Positions 1-8,424 are shown, numbered from the stretch's first letter. The stretch is DNA of 64,000 nucleotides from Bacillus rhizoplanae (GCF_917563915.1 NZ_CAKJTI010000019.1:1-64000); one strand, 5' to 3'. Notes: a model not told the origin generated them from the sequence alone. Numbers and translations are program-made.

Positions 1-26
1 CTTATAATCTTAAAGGAGTGAGTTGT

Positions 27-1874
27 GTGAAGTTAGAAAAAGTGATTATAAAAAACTTTCGTTAGTATGACACATATACAGAGATAAAATTTGATGATTT
101 AACGACTATTGTGGGAAAAAATGACGTAGGTAAATCAACTGTTTTGGAAGCTTTAGAGATTTTCTTTAATAATAGTACAGTAAAAATTGATGCAAAAGAT
201 TATTGTGTAAAAACAGGTAATCCTAATGTATTGATTGGATGTGTTTTTTCTGGATTTGCAGAAGAAATTATTTTAGATGAGACTGCACCTACAACTTTTA
301 AAGATGAATTTTTACTTAACGAATACGGAATGTTAGAAGTTCATAAAATATATGATTGTTCTAAAAAAACAATTAAACCAGAAATTTATTTAAAAGCATT
401 GTATCCTAATGAGGCTATAGAGAAGGATAAAGCTTTAATTCAGTTAACACAAACCGAATTGCAACGAAAAGTAAAGTCTATAGATTTAGAAAATGGACCT
501 ACAGATTTACGGACAAATCATTTAATGAGAAAAGATATTTTTAGTTCGATAGACTTAACGAATTTAGCTATTCGTCTTATAGCCTTAAATAAGGGAGATA
601 GTGGTACAGTTTGGGAAAAAATAAATCCAACGTTACCTATTTTTACTTTGTTCCAATCAGATAGACCAAGTTTAGATGGAGATTCGGAAGTTCAAGACCC
701 TATGAAAGTGGCTATAAAGGAAGCCTTGGAAGATGTTCGGGAACAATTAGAAGATATTGAGAAAATGGTTCAAGAAAAAGCGATGAATGTTGCTAACTTA
801 ACATTAGAAAAATTAAAAGAAATGGACCCTTTATTAGCAAATGAATTAACACCTAGTATCTCGGAAACCCCAAAATGGTCGAATGTATTTAAATTAACAC
901 TAGAAGGGGATGAGGGGATTCCTATAAATAAACGAGGAAGTGGAGTAAGAAGGTTAATTCTTTTGAATTTCTTTAGGGCTGCTGCTGAAAAGCAAGATAG
1001 TAGTACAGGCAGGAATATAATTTATGCAATCGAAGAACCTGAAACTGCACAACATCCGTCTAATCAAATTATGTTGGCAGAGGCATTATTGAAATTAAGT
1101 AAAAAAGAAAACACACAAGTTATATTAACAACGCATGTCCCTGCATTTTCCAGCTTATTACCAACAGATTCTTTAAGGTTAATTGTAAATACGGAACAAG
1201 GTAAAAGTATTTTAAGTTCTAATACTAATGAATCAGTATTAGAAAAAATAGCTGAAACTCTAGGTGTATTTGCATCACCTATTAGTAGAGGAGTAAAAGT
1301 GGCTGTTTTTGTTGAGGGACCTAATGATTTAAGTATACTAAAAATATTAAGTTCAATAATTGCCCGAGAAAATCCTCAAATTGTAGATTTATCTACTTCT
1401 GATGATGTAGTGATTATTCCTTGTGGAGGGGATACATTAAGAGGTTGGGTTGAAAATCAATATTTGAAACAATTGAATGTACCCGAGATACACATTTATG
1501 ATAGAGATATTGTGGAAGAGGGTAAAGAACCGAAGTATGAAAAGTGGTGTAAAAAAGTAAGGGAAAGAAATGATGGTTCGGTAGCTTATTTAACGACAAA
1601 AAGAGAGATTGAAAACTATATTCATCCAGATGCAATAAAAGAGTTTTATGGATTAACTGAATTGATGTTTGGTCCCCATGATGATGTGCCTAATTTGGTG
1701 GCTGGTCTAACTCCATATGGGGAGAGTAACGTAAAGAAGAAATTGAATAATCATGTTGCTAGACGCTTAACATATGAACAAATTAAAGAAATGGATACTG
1801 AAAATGACATTGAGGGAAAATGGCTTTTATTTATTAGTCAATGTGTTAACGGTATAGTTGTTGAAACGATTTAG
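27..1874 (+). pseudogene. OLD-family ATP-dependent nuclease, interrupted by an early in-frame stop
   Basis: OLD-family proteins join an ABC-type ATPase to a TOPRIM nuclease and mostly act in phage or plasmid defence. The natural start is GTG at 27 behind AAAGGAG (12-18). Reading from it gives MKLEKVIIKNFR, then TAG at 63-65, then YDTYTEIKFDDL leading into the Walker A motif GKNDVGKST. The rest is open for 587 codons from GTG 111. An ABC signature-like GSGVRRL, a Walker B-like YAIEEPE, a switch-like TTHVP and TOPRIM motifs VEGPND and YDRD are visible. Starting at 111 would remove the first beta strand and the residues preceding the P-loop, so function is doubtful unless the stop is read through. 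No UvrD-like helicase gene follows, so it is not an evident Gabija pair. It lies in the accessory element that interrupts comGA. Confidence 0.75.
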
Positions 1875-2098
1875 GATTAAGCCATTCTAAAACTAGATCT
1901 CCGAACCAAGTTCGTGAATATGTAATACTACCTAGTAGAAAAAATCGTTAAATATAGAAGTATGGAATATATTTCGAGTCCTTACAGTAGTATTGGCATA
2001 ATGCTGTGTGAAACCACATAAGTAAGATAAATGCATAGAAACTTGAGTACTAGAGTTTTTGGACACGGGTTCAAATCTCTTTAATATTTTACATAAGT

Positions 2099-2138
2099 CA
2101 TCCAACATCTTGAATTGAAGGTGTTGGATTTTTTTTAT
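2099..2138 (+). terminator. Rho-independent terminator
   Basis: An inverted repeat, ATCCAACATCTT pairing with AAGGTGTTGGAT around a short loop, is followed directly by a run of eight T. It is well placed to end a transcript coming from the OLD gene or from an RNA in the preceding 200 bases. Confidence 0.8.
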
Positions 2139-2789
2139 TTGAAATAAAAAAAGCGTATGTACCCTTGTAGTAAATATATAATTTAACATGGATTTTAAAT
2201 TATACATATTTTCAATCAAAACTCAACACTACTGATTGAGGCTACACAGCACCGCAATGACACAGGATTCCCTTCAATCATATGTGTCAATCAAAAACGT
2301 ATTGCTAGAACGTAGATAAGGAAGGACTGTATAATACCAATACTGGACCGTACTATATACCCTACTATCAGTGGCAAGAATACCAGTAGTAAGTGACAAG
2401 CATAGCACACAACAAGAGGCGAGGACAACAGCAAGGAAAGAACAACGAAAGAAGAACAAACAAACGAATGAAGAAAGAACGATGAACAAGTCATCAATGA
2501 ATGAGTAATAAACGAGATCAGCGAGGACGTTATGCGGTGCATTGTGACGTCCTTAATATTCTTATATATAGATACTGTACCCTATGGGGGCGACCCCCTA
2601 TAGTATGGCTGTCTACCTCTTGCTAAAAATTCGCACCAAATTTTAAAGCTGTTTCATGCACAATCACTCTAATAGCGTTCCCTGAGGCGATTAACTTTTG
2701 ATTTGTGAACAATGCCCTTACTTTCTTTGCTGTATTGCAATCTAGGAAAGGGGTGTCCTCACTGTTTGTACTGATCTTTCCATTTCGAA

Positions 2790-2819
2790 CCCCCTCAAAA
2801 AAATTGGGGGATTTTTCGG
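2790..2819 (+). terminator. Possible terminator hairpin
   Basis: CCCCC and GGGGG are separated by ten mostly A/T bases and followed by ATTTTT. The stem is short but GC-only. It sits upstream of the promoter of the small coiled-coil gene at 2888. Confidence 0.45.
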
Positions 2820-2847
2820 AAACCCTTTTCGGCACAACTGGTGTTGC

Positions 2848-2853
2848 TATAAT
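2848..2853 (+). promoter_or_regulatory. Perfect -10 box upstream of the small coiled-coil gene
   Basis: TATAAT lies 35 bases before the ATG at 2888. No good -35 match is visible at the usual spacing, so activity is uncertain. Confidence 0.4.
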
Positions 2854-2887
2854 TGTTATAAAACTTATTTTAGGAGGTCTAGCTACA

Positions 2888-3127
2888 ATGACAGAAAATG
2901 AAAAGAAAATGATTGAGAAGATATATGAAAAGGTAACAGCAATGGAGAAGAAAGTAACTAAGTTAGAGGACAGTGTAACGAAATTAGAGGGTAGTTTTAA
3001 AGGATTAAGAAAAACATACGAACAGGGCTTTAGTGATGTGCGTAATAAGTTAGATGAAATCATTGAATTAAATAACAATAGGAAATCTGCAAGGGAGATT
3101 GTTGAGGGAATCACTGGGAAGGGTTAA
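2888..3127 (+). CDS. Small coiled-coil protein of the accessory element
   Basis: This encodes 79 residues, starting at an ATG with AGGAGG (2872-2877) ten bases upstream. A longer reading frame exists upstream, but it runs through the terminator-like hairpin and has no ribosome binding site, so the short form is chosen. The protein is charged and heptad-rich (MEKKVTKLEDSVTKLEGS), with two near-repeats of a VTKLE unit, predicting a helical coiled coil with no membrane segment. Proteins of this look are common in Bacillus prophages and plasmids as hypothetical or chaperone-like proteins. No function can be assigned. It lies between the OLD gene and the end of the element at comGA. Confidence 0.65.
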   Translation: MTENEKKMIEKIYEKVTAMEKKVTKLEDSVTKLEGSFKGLRKTYEQGFSDVRNKLDEIIELNNNRKSAREIVEGITGKG

Positions 3128-3221
3128 AGCAAGTTTTAAAAATAAACTTTTAAAATAAATGTCCTATTTCAGTCCTTATTTGCAAGTACCTAACTGACAA
3201 GACAAATTCAGTGAGGTACTT

Positions 3222-3353
3222 ATGAAAATGGAGAAAGTGATAGTTAAGAAAAAGAAACCAGTTAAAATAATCGTACAAGTTTTAAACGAACCATCTAAAG
3301 AAGCAATCATAAATACAGCAAAAATTTTAAGGACTTTAGGCACTTCTGCTTAG
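3222..3353 (+). CDS. Small basic protein at the element end
   Basis: A 43-codon ORF starts at ATG 3222, with GTGAGG upstream as a modest ribosome binding site. The N-terminus is lysine-rich (VIVKKKKPVKIIVQVLNEP), followed by a helical stretch with SKEAIINTAKIL. Short proteins of this type are often found near recombinase genes in Bacillus mobile elements, but that is recollection, not a match. The 3' end of the ORF overlaps the stem of a terminator. It is the last ORF before the junction with comGA. Confidence 0.5.
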   Translation: MKMEKVIVKKKKPVKIIVQVLNEPSKEAIINTAKILRTLGTSA

Positions 3354-3366
3354 AGTCCTTTTTTTA
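3327..3366 (+). terminator. Terminator at the end of the accessory element
   Basis: AGGACTTTAGGC pairs with GCTTAGAGTCCT (two wobble pairs) across a six-base loop, followed by seven T. It overlaps the stop codon region of the small ORF at 3222 and would shield the comG side from transcription out of the element. Confidence 0.75.
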
Positions 3367-3396
3367 TTTCAAAGATTCTACCTAAAAACTTAACAA

Positions 3397-4005
3397 ACTG
3401 GGTCAGGAAAAACAACAACGATGTATGCTCTTTTAGAAGTAGCGAAGAAGGAACAGACTCGCCGGATTGTTACGCTTGAAGATCCAGTTGAAAAGAAAAA
3501 GGACGGGTTATTACAAATTCAAATTAATGAAAAAGCTGGTATTACGTATGCAACTGGATTAAAAGCAATTTTACGTCATGACCCGGATATTATTTTAGTA
3601 GGAGAAATTCGAGATGAAGAAACGGCAAAGGTGGCGGTTCGAGCAAGTTTAACAGGCCATTTAGTTATGACGACATTGCATACAAATGATGCGAAGAGTG
3701 CAGTATTGCGCTTAATGGATTATGGTATTACCCTTCAAGAAATTGAACAGTCGTTATTAGCAGTAGCGGCACAACGACTAGTGGAATTGAAATGTCCATT
3801 TTGCAAAGGAAATTGCTCACCGTTATGTAAAGAAATGCGTCATGTACACCGAGCGAGCATTTATGAATTATTGTACGGTTATGAACTGAAAGAAGTAATT
3901 CGAGAAGCGAATGGAAAACAAGCGATGTACCAATATACAACGCTTCAAGATGAATTAAGAAAAGGATATGCACTAGGGTTTATTGAAGAAGATGTCTATG
4001 TTTAA
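3397..4005 (+). pseudogene. comGA: comGA, 3' part only (competence ATPase), cut at the Walker A motif
   Basis: ComGA is the GspE/PilB-type ATPase that drives assembly of the competence pseudopilus at the inner face of the membrane. The readable frame begins with TGSGKTTTMYALLEV, the P-loop. It continues through LEDPVE, the Asp-box region RHDPDIILVGEIRDEETA, the His-box TTLHTND and a metal-binding-like CPFCKGNC. The codon before TGSGK is CAA, preceded by an in-frame TAA at 3391, so the N-terminal half (about 140 residues in other Bacillus) is not contiguous. Everything left of here looks like a mobile element, so comGA is split by an insertion. The 5' half is presumably beyond the left window edge. 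Excision of the element could restore the gene. Confidence 0.9.
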
Positions 4006-5032
4006 ACATGAGAGATGGCGGTTACATGAACAAGCTTTATTGCTGCGAAGGCTTGGCGAGCTCTTAGAGAAAGGGTATTCTTTATTACATGCATTAGAAT
4101 TTCTTCATTTCCACTTAAATCCCCATAAACAAATACAGCTTCAAGATGCTGCTGAAGAATTTAAAAAAGGAAGTAGCCTGCATGATGTGTTTTATAAACT
4201 TGCATTTCACCCAGACATTTTAAGTTATTTATTTTATGCAGAGCAGCATGGTGACATTTCCTTTGCATTGCAACAAGGAAGCTCACTACTCAGCAGAAAA
4301 GATAAACATCAAAAAAATATGATGAAGGTATTGCGTTATCCACTTTTTCTTTCCTTGTTTCTATTAGGAATCCTTCTCGTATTTAATATGGTTCTTCTTC
4401 CGCAGTTTTCAACTTTATATGGTTCACTTCGCGGGTCTTCTTCTTCGTTTACAGACGATATTTTAACGTTTATTCAAGTGCTTCCGTATGTGATGGGTGG
4501 AGTTGCTTTGGCAATTGGTATTGCAGTGCTTATATACATGGTGTATGTAAAGAGGTTGCACCCAGTTAGGAGAATGAATATTTTTATACGAATGCCTCTT
4601 ATAAAACAGTTTTTTATGTTAACAAACTCACACTATTTTGCAATCCAATTAAGTGGCCTTTTGCAAGGCGGGTTATCTATACTAGAAGCGCTCACATTAA
4701 TGAAAGAACAAAAGCATCATCCATTTTTTCAATGCGAAGCTCTCGAAATACAGAAATTATTAACGATAGGCGAACATCTTGATTTCATTATGATGAATCG
4801 GCCTTACTACGAACGGGAGCTTTCTTATATTATTAAACATGGACAAGCAAATGGGAATTTAGCAGCTGAGCTGGCCGATTATAGTGAGATGACAATAGAA
4901 AAGATGGAAGAGAAAATTAATCGTATTTTATTTGTTGTGCAACCTCTTTTATTTGCATGTATCGGAATGGTTGTTATTCTTATGTATTTGGCGATGATTA
5001 TGCCGATGTTTCAAATGATGGATTCTATTTAG
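3983..5032 (+). CDS. comGB: ComGB, competence pseudopilus membrane platform protein
   Basis: This is a GspF/PilC-family polytopic inner-membrane protein, the platform for the ComG pseudopilus used in DNA uptake. It has about 349 residues. The N-terminal cytoplasmic part includes LLRRLGELLEKGYSLLHALEF; a hydrophobic segment lies near residues 120-145, another near 170-190, and a C-terminal one with LFACIGMVVILMYLAMI. It overlaps the 3' end of comGA. The start is TTG 3983 or ATG 3992, both with weak ribosome binding sites. With comGA split, its translation must depend on another promoter or on excision of the upstream element. Confidence 0.92.
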   Translation: MKKMSMFKHERWRLHEQALLLRRLGELLEKGYSLLHALEFLHFHLNPHKQIQLQDAAEEFKKGSSLHDVFYKLAFHPDILSYLFYAEQHGDISFALQQGSSLLSRKDKHQKNMMKVLRYPLFLSLFLLGILLVFNMVLLPQFSTLYGSLRGSSSSFTDDILTFIQVLPYVMGGVALAIGIAVLIYMVYVKRLHPVRRMNIFIRMPLIKQFFMLTNSHYFAIQLSGLLQGGLSILEALTLMKEQKHHPFFQCEALEIQKLLTIGEHLDFIMMNRPYYERELSYIIKHGQANGNLAAELADYSEMTIEKMEEKINRILFVVQPLLFACIGMVVILMYLAMIMPMFQMMDSI

Positions 5033-5044
5033 GAGGCTTGTTCT

Positions 5045-5350
5045 GTGAAAAACGAAAAAGGCTTTACGTTGTTAGAAATGTTGCTTGTTATGCTTGTGAT
5101 TTCTGTTTTGCTGCTTCTTATTATTCCAAATGTAGTAAAACAGCGCTCTTCTGTACAAGGAAAGGGATGCGATGCCTTTGTAAAGTCTGTTGAAGCGCAA
5201 GTACAAGCGTATCAATTAGAATATAATAAAATCCCAACAGTAGACGAGTTATACGATGGTAAATATATTACATCTAAAACTTGTCCAAAAGGTGAGAGTA
5301 TTACAATTAATGCGACAGATGGGGAAGTTACAGTTGCAGGGAAATCGTGA
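5045..5350 (+). CDS. comGC: ComGC, major competence pseudopilin
   Basis: This is the major type IV pilin-like subunit, processed by the prepilin peptidase ComC. It has 101 residues, with a GTG start behind AGGAGG. The type III signal is clear: a short basic leader, cleavage between Gly6 and Phe7 (KGFTLLEM), Glu at mature position 5, then a hydrophobic helix. Two Cys residues in the mature part are placed to form the known intramolecular disulfide. It lies 12 bases after comGB and overlaps comGD. Confidence 0.95.
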   Translation: MKNEKGFTLLEMLLVMLVISVLLLLIIPNVVKQRSSVQGKGCDAFVKSVEAQVQAYQLEYNKIPTVDELYDGKYITSKTCPKGESITINATDGEVTVAGKS

Positions 5351-5781
5351 AGAAAAATGGCTTTACGTTATTAGAAATGCTCATCGTATTAAGTGCTATC
5401 TCTATATTAAGTGTTGTAACATACTTTAATCTATCCTCAATATATGAAAAACAAAAAATTGATCAGTTTATGAATCAATTTTCTCAAGACATCCTTTTTA
5501 TGCAGCAAGCAGCGATAAGCCATCGAAATCGTCATATGTTACGATGGTTTCCTAATCAGGCAAAGTATAGCGTTACATCTTCAGGAGAAACAGATCCTGT
5601 TCTTGTTCGTTACTATTCATCTGACATACAGGTGAACCTAAATACGTTTCCAAATCCAATGACTTACGGTGCTGATGGAAATATTAATAGAGGCGGCACA
5701 ATTATTGTTTCTTATAAAACAAAAACGTATTATATCGTATTTCAGCTTGGGAGAGGAAGATTTACGTATTATGAAGTGTGA
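5347..5781 (+). CDS. comGD: ComGD, minor pseudopilin
   Basis: A minor pseudopilin of the competence machinery, 144 residues, starting at GTG 5347 within the last codon of comGC. The leader MKKNG is followed by FTLLEML with Glu5 and a hydrophobic N-terminal helix. The globular part has QQAAISHRNRH, resembling the GspH class. It is translationally coupled to comGC and overlaps comGE. Confidence 0.92.
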   Translation: MKKNGFTLLEMLIVLSAISILSVVTYFNLSSIYEKQKIDQFMNQFSQDILFMQQAAISHRNRHMLRWFPNQAKYSVTSSGETDPVLVRYYSSDIQVNLNTFPNPMTYGADGNINRGGTIIVSYKTKTYYIVFQLGRGRFTYYEV

Positions 5782-6088
5782 AAAGGGTTCTGTTATGCTG
5801 GAGATTCTTGTGTCCCTTAGTTTACTAATGATGACGGTCTCACTCTTGCTTCCGCAAACACTTCTCATTATGCAAGAACGAAAAAATATTCAACTTCGGT
5901 ACAAAGCACAGCTATTCTTAAAAGAAGCAGCGGCCGCATATATGTATCATCATGTAATTTCACCAGTAATAGAAAAACAATATGAGAATGTAACGTATAG
6001 AATTCAATGGCAGGATGAAAAGGTATGTGTACGATGGAAAGATATGAAACGACGAGAAATTGAACGGTGTCGCTATGTTAAAAAATAG
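5771..6088 (+). CDS. comGE: ComGE, minor pseudopilin
   Basis: 105 residues from ATG 5771, overlapping the end of comGD. The leader MKCEKG is followed by SVMLEILVSL, with Glu at mature position 5 and a hydrophobic helix. A longer frame starting at 5669 is open upstream, but it lies inside comGD and has no ribosome binding site, so the ATG at 5771 is chosen. Position and size match ComGE of other Bacillus. Confidence 0.85.
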   Translation: MKCEKGSVMLEILVSLSLLMMTVSLLLPQTLLIMQERKNIQLRYKAQLFLKEAAAAYMYHHVISPVIEKQYENVTYRIQWQDEKVCVRWKDMKRREIERCRYVKK

Positions 6089-6521
6089 CAAAAAAGAAAA
6101 GGGATTTACGTTGTTAGAAGTTATGATGTGCTTTCTATTGTTATCGGTATTCTTTCTTCTTCTACCTCGTCTTCACGTATTATTTATAGAAACTCCATAC
6201 TCTAAACAAGTTACGAATTGGGAATGGAATATTTTTTTAGAGCAAGTACAAATTGAGTTTCGAGAAGTAGAGGAAGGAAATAATGGCGACGGAAAATTAT
6301 TTTTGAAAACAAAGACAGGAGAACGTATTACGTATGTTATGTCTGGAAATAATGTTGTTCGAAAAGTAAATGGGGCGGGACATGAAGTTCTTTTGCAAAA
6401 AGTAGAGAATATTTCTTATGAATTAACAGCGCATACATTGATAATACGCGTGCAGGATATAAGTGGTAAGGTATATGATGGTGTTGTTACTCGTTATTCT
6501 GCTATTGAGGTGAATAGATGA
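6075..6521 (+). CDS. comGF: ComGF, minor pseudopilin
   Basis: 148 residues. ATG 6075 gives the leader MLKNSKKEKG followed by FTLLEVM, a canonical prepilin site with Glu5. An upstream ATG at 6060 is also in frame. The hydrophobic helix CFLLLSVFFLLLP follows. It overlaps comGE and ends four bases into comGG. Confidence 0.9.
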   Translation: MLKNSKKEKGFTLLEVMMCFLLLSVFFLLLPRLHVLFIETPYSKQVTNWEWNIFLEQVQIEFREVEEGNNGDGKLFLKTKTGERITYVMSGNNVVRKVNGAGHEVLLQKVENISYELTAHTLIIRVQDISGKVYDGVVTRYSAIEVNR

Positions 6522-6895
6522 GATCAGAAAGTGGATTTACAATGCCAGGAACGATTATTCTCATATTGTTGCTCATGTCTTTCTTTGTATATGAGACAAA
6601 TATATTCTTATCAGATCAAAAGTTTTATGCAGAAGCAGAAGAATTATTTATATTAGAAGAAATAGTGGATCAAGCTATTGCAGAACTGAAACAAGAGTTA
6701 AAAACTGGAATGGAAAAAAGGGCATTTTTTTATACGTATGAAAAAGGGGAAGCGAAGGGAGATTACACAATAGTAGATGGGGATGCTTTTATTACTTTGC
6801 AGTGTATAACGAAACGAAAGCTCACATATAAAGTGAGCTTTCGTTATAATACAAATAACGAAGCGATTACGAATTGGCAAGAGGAGAGGTTATAG
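6518..6895 (+). CDS. comGG: ComGG, minor pseudopilin
   Basis: 125 residues from ATG 6518, overlapping comGF by four bases. The N-terminus is MRSESG then FTMPG and a hydrophobic stretch. As in B. subtilis ComGG, the conserved Glu5 of pseudopilins is absent. It is the last gene of the comG operon and is followed by aroK after a single base. Confidence 0.85.
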   Translation: MRSESGFTMPGTIILILLLMSFFVYETNIFLSDQKFYAEAEELFILEEIVDQAIAELKQELKTGMEKRAFFYTYEKGEAKGDYTIVDGDAFITLQCITKRKLTYKVSFRYNTNNEAITNWQEERL

Positions 6896-6896
6896 T

Positions 6897-7394
6897 ATGA
6901 GGGCATTATATATAACAGGTTTTATGGGAGCTGGGAAAACGACAATCGGTAAAGCATTAAGCAGTGTACTTCATATCCCGGTCATTGATACAGATCAACG
7001 TATTGAAGAAAAGACAAAGAAAATCATTCGAGATATCTTTTCTGAAGAAGGGGAGGATGTCTTTCGAAAGTATGAAAGTGAAGTGCTGCAATTACTGCCG
7101 ACAAAGGATTGTATTATTACAACAGGAGGGGGAATAGTCGAAAAAGCTGAGAATCGACAATGGATGAAAGAACATGGCACTTTAATTTACTTGTACTGTG
7201 ATCCATATGTAATCGCAGAGCGAATTGCCGGGGATACAACAAGACCATTATTTCAAAAAGAAAACATACCATCATTTATAGAGAAATTTGAAAAGCGTCA
7301 AGCCTATTATGAAGAAGCGGTATTGAAGATAGAAACGACAAATAAAAGCATTGAAACAATTGTGCAAGAAATTCAAACGCAGATTAAGGAATAA
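6897..7394 (+). CDS. aroK: Shikimate kinase
   Basis: It phosphorylates the 3-hydroxyl of shikimate with ATP, the fifth step of chorismate synthesis. It has 165 residues, the usual size. The Walker A motif [12 protein letters not shown] spans residues 8-19, the shikimate-binding Asp is in DTDQRI near 33, Arg in DVFRKYE near 58 and GGGIV near 79. The lid Arg is in DTTRPLF. GAGGAGAGG precedes the ATG. It follows comGG immediately, so it may share the comG transcript. Confidence 0.95.
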   Translation: MRALYITGFMGAGKTTIGKALSSVLHIPVIDTDQRIEEKTKKIIRDIFSEEGEDVFRKYESEVLQLLPTKDCIITTGGGIVEKAENRQWMKEHGTLIYLYCDPYVIAERIAGDTTRPLFQKENIPSFIEKFEKRQAYYEEAVLKIETTNKSIETIVQEIQTQIKE

Positions 7395-7430
7395 AAAAGT
7401 GGACATACTAATCTAGTAGGGGTGAGAGAT

Positions 7431-7631
7431 ATGTCTACAAATGATTATATAAGGTATGTGACACAACAATTCGTATCCTATATGGATGCTCCAAAAGCTG
7501 ACCGAAAACAAAAACGGCAACAGCGCCGTGAAGAGAGAGAGCCATTATTAAATCGTTGGTTTGGTATGCTGCCATTAAGTGCTGCACTATTTTACCGGCA
7601 AGTGAAGAAAAAGCGAAAGAAATCAAGTTAA
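7431..7631 (+). CDS. yqzE: YqzE family protein
   Basis: A small basic protein of 66 residues, starting with MSTNDYIRYVTQQFVSYMD and ending in a Lys/Arg-rich tail. Bacillus genomes carry yqzE at this place, after comGG/aroK; its function is not known. The ATG at 7431 is chosen because AGGGG lies about ten bases upstream; the GTG at 7422 would overlap that site. Confidence 0.85.
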   Translation: MSTNDYIRYVTQQFVSYMDAPKADRKQKRQQRREEREPLLNRWFGMLPLSAALFYRQVKKKRKKSS

Positions 7632-7734
7632 TGATTTTTGGAATAATTTACAACTAGAAAAGAATTGTATGTCATAGTACAATTTCTACGGCGAGTTGTA
7701 CTCGTCATTTATTCGACAATATAACCTAAACGAG

Positions 7735-7770
7735 TAGCTCCACTGTTTACAAACAGTGGAGCTATTTGTT
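7735..7770 (+). terminator. Terminator downstream of yqzE
   Basis: A perfect 14-bp stem (TAGCTCCACTGTTT with AAACAGTGGAGCTA) around two bases, followed by TTTGTTT. The T-tract runs directly into the TTTAT that borders the adjoining bcr1 copy. Confidence 0.85.
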
Positions 7771-7926
7771 TATCCCGCATTAACGGTCAGTAAGACCCTC
7801 ACCTCAAGAATCAGAGAAAAGCAAAGAAGATAGGTGGGGAATAACTGCCCGTAAAAGCCCGATTGGTGAGAGCTTTCCATCAGTGGGGGATGAAGAAAGC
7901 CCACACTGATGGAAGTTTCACTTTAT
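7769..7926 (+). repeat. bcr1 repeat, copy 1
   Basis: A full-length element with TTTAT at both ends, beginning CCCGCATTAACGG and ending GGAAGTTTCAC. It has the usual long stem (CCCTCACCT with AGGTGGGG) and the 3' hairpin CCATCAGTGGGGG/CCCACACTGATGG. It starts in the T-tract of the preceding terminator. Confidence 0.9.
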
Positions 7927-8065
7927 CCCGCTAATTTTGGTCCTTTTGTTTGTTTCTCACTTAACTAATGCACCCGTTAGTTCCATATATTTACCTTAAA
8001 ATAAAAAGACTACCTTATGACGTTCTACTGTTAGTATCCCTAAAAACATCAGATTAAATTTGAGG

Positions 8066-8100
8066 TACAGAGGGACAGGTTAACTGTCCCATATTGTTTA
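8066..8100 (-). terminator. Possible terminator for the small minus-strand gene
   Basis: A perfect inverted repeat (GGGACAG GTTAA CTGTCCC) just beyond the stop codon of the ORF at 8102-8227. The T-tract on the minus strand is poor, so termination is only suggested. Confidence 0.4.
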
Positions 8101-8101
8101 C

Positions 8102-8227
8102 TTATTTTGGATTTTTTTGGGCTCTTAATGCTATTTTTTCAAGTCCATTTTCTCCTGAAAATTCTACATCTGCTTTTGGCTGAACATTTTTATTATTTTT
8201 AAATTGGTTATTCTTGTTTTTAGCCAT
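8102..8227 (-). CDS. Small hydrophilic protein, 41 residues, unknown
   Basis: ATG at 8227 with GGGCGGTG about seven bases upstream. The protein begins MAKNKNNQFKNNKNVQPKAD and continues VEFSGENGLEKIALRAQ. It is very rich in Asn and Lys with no hydrophobic segment, in the style of small spore-core proteins, but no family is recognised. A hairpin follows the stop, and an inverted repeat lies in its upstream region. Judged real because of the ribosome binding site and the protein-like composition. Confidence 0.5.
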   Translation of the reverse strand: MAKNKNNQFKNNKNVQPKADVEFSGENGLEKIALRAQKNPK

Positions 8228-8424
8228 TTTTTCACCGCCCTTGTAGTTTAATTTAGTTATTCCTTCAAGGATGCCAACTATTATAAATTACACTATATAA
8301 AAATACTGGAGTAATATTTTTCGTTATTGGCATCCACGATTTTAGTTTGCTTTCTTTTTTGTTGGCTATGCTATTTGATTTTCTTTAACAGAGCCAAAGA
8401 AAAAGAAACACTCTACTTTAAACC

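Larger units (their letters stand above)
1875..2887. other. Non-coding stretch of the accessory element with inverted repeats
   Basis: No convincing gene is seen over about 1 kb. It contains a tmRNA/tRNA T-arm-like fragment near 2053-2078, a strong terminator at 2101-2135, and several inverted repeats (TGACACA 2258-2264 with TGTGTCA 2283-2289; TACTGG 2341-2346 with CCAGTA 2383-2388; AGGACGT 2524-2530 with ACGTCCT 2547-2553; a GGGGG/CCCCC hairpin near 2586-2600). From about 2395 to 2500 the plus strand is very poor in T. The composition differs from the AT-rich neighbours. It could be a structured RNA or a plasmid- or phage-derived control region. Confidence 0.5.

Noticed and set aside
2053-2078. 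A complete tmRNA gene
   Set aside because: Only a T-arm-like piece is present; no acceptor stem, tag-peptide reading frame or CCA end was found.
1875-2620. A GajB-type helicase partner for the OLD nuclease
   Set aside because: No ORF of suitable size or UvrD motif follows the gene in the window.
2623-3114. Minus-strand ORF of 163 codons
   Set aside because: It is the complement of the coiled-coil gene, has low-complexity Ser/Phe content and no ribosome binding site.
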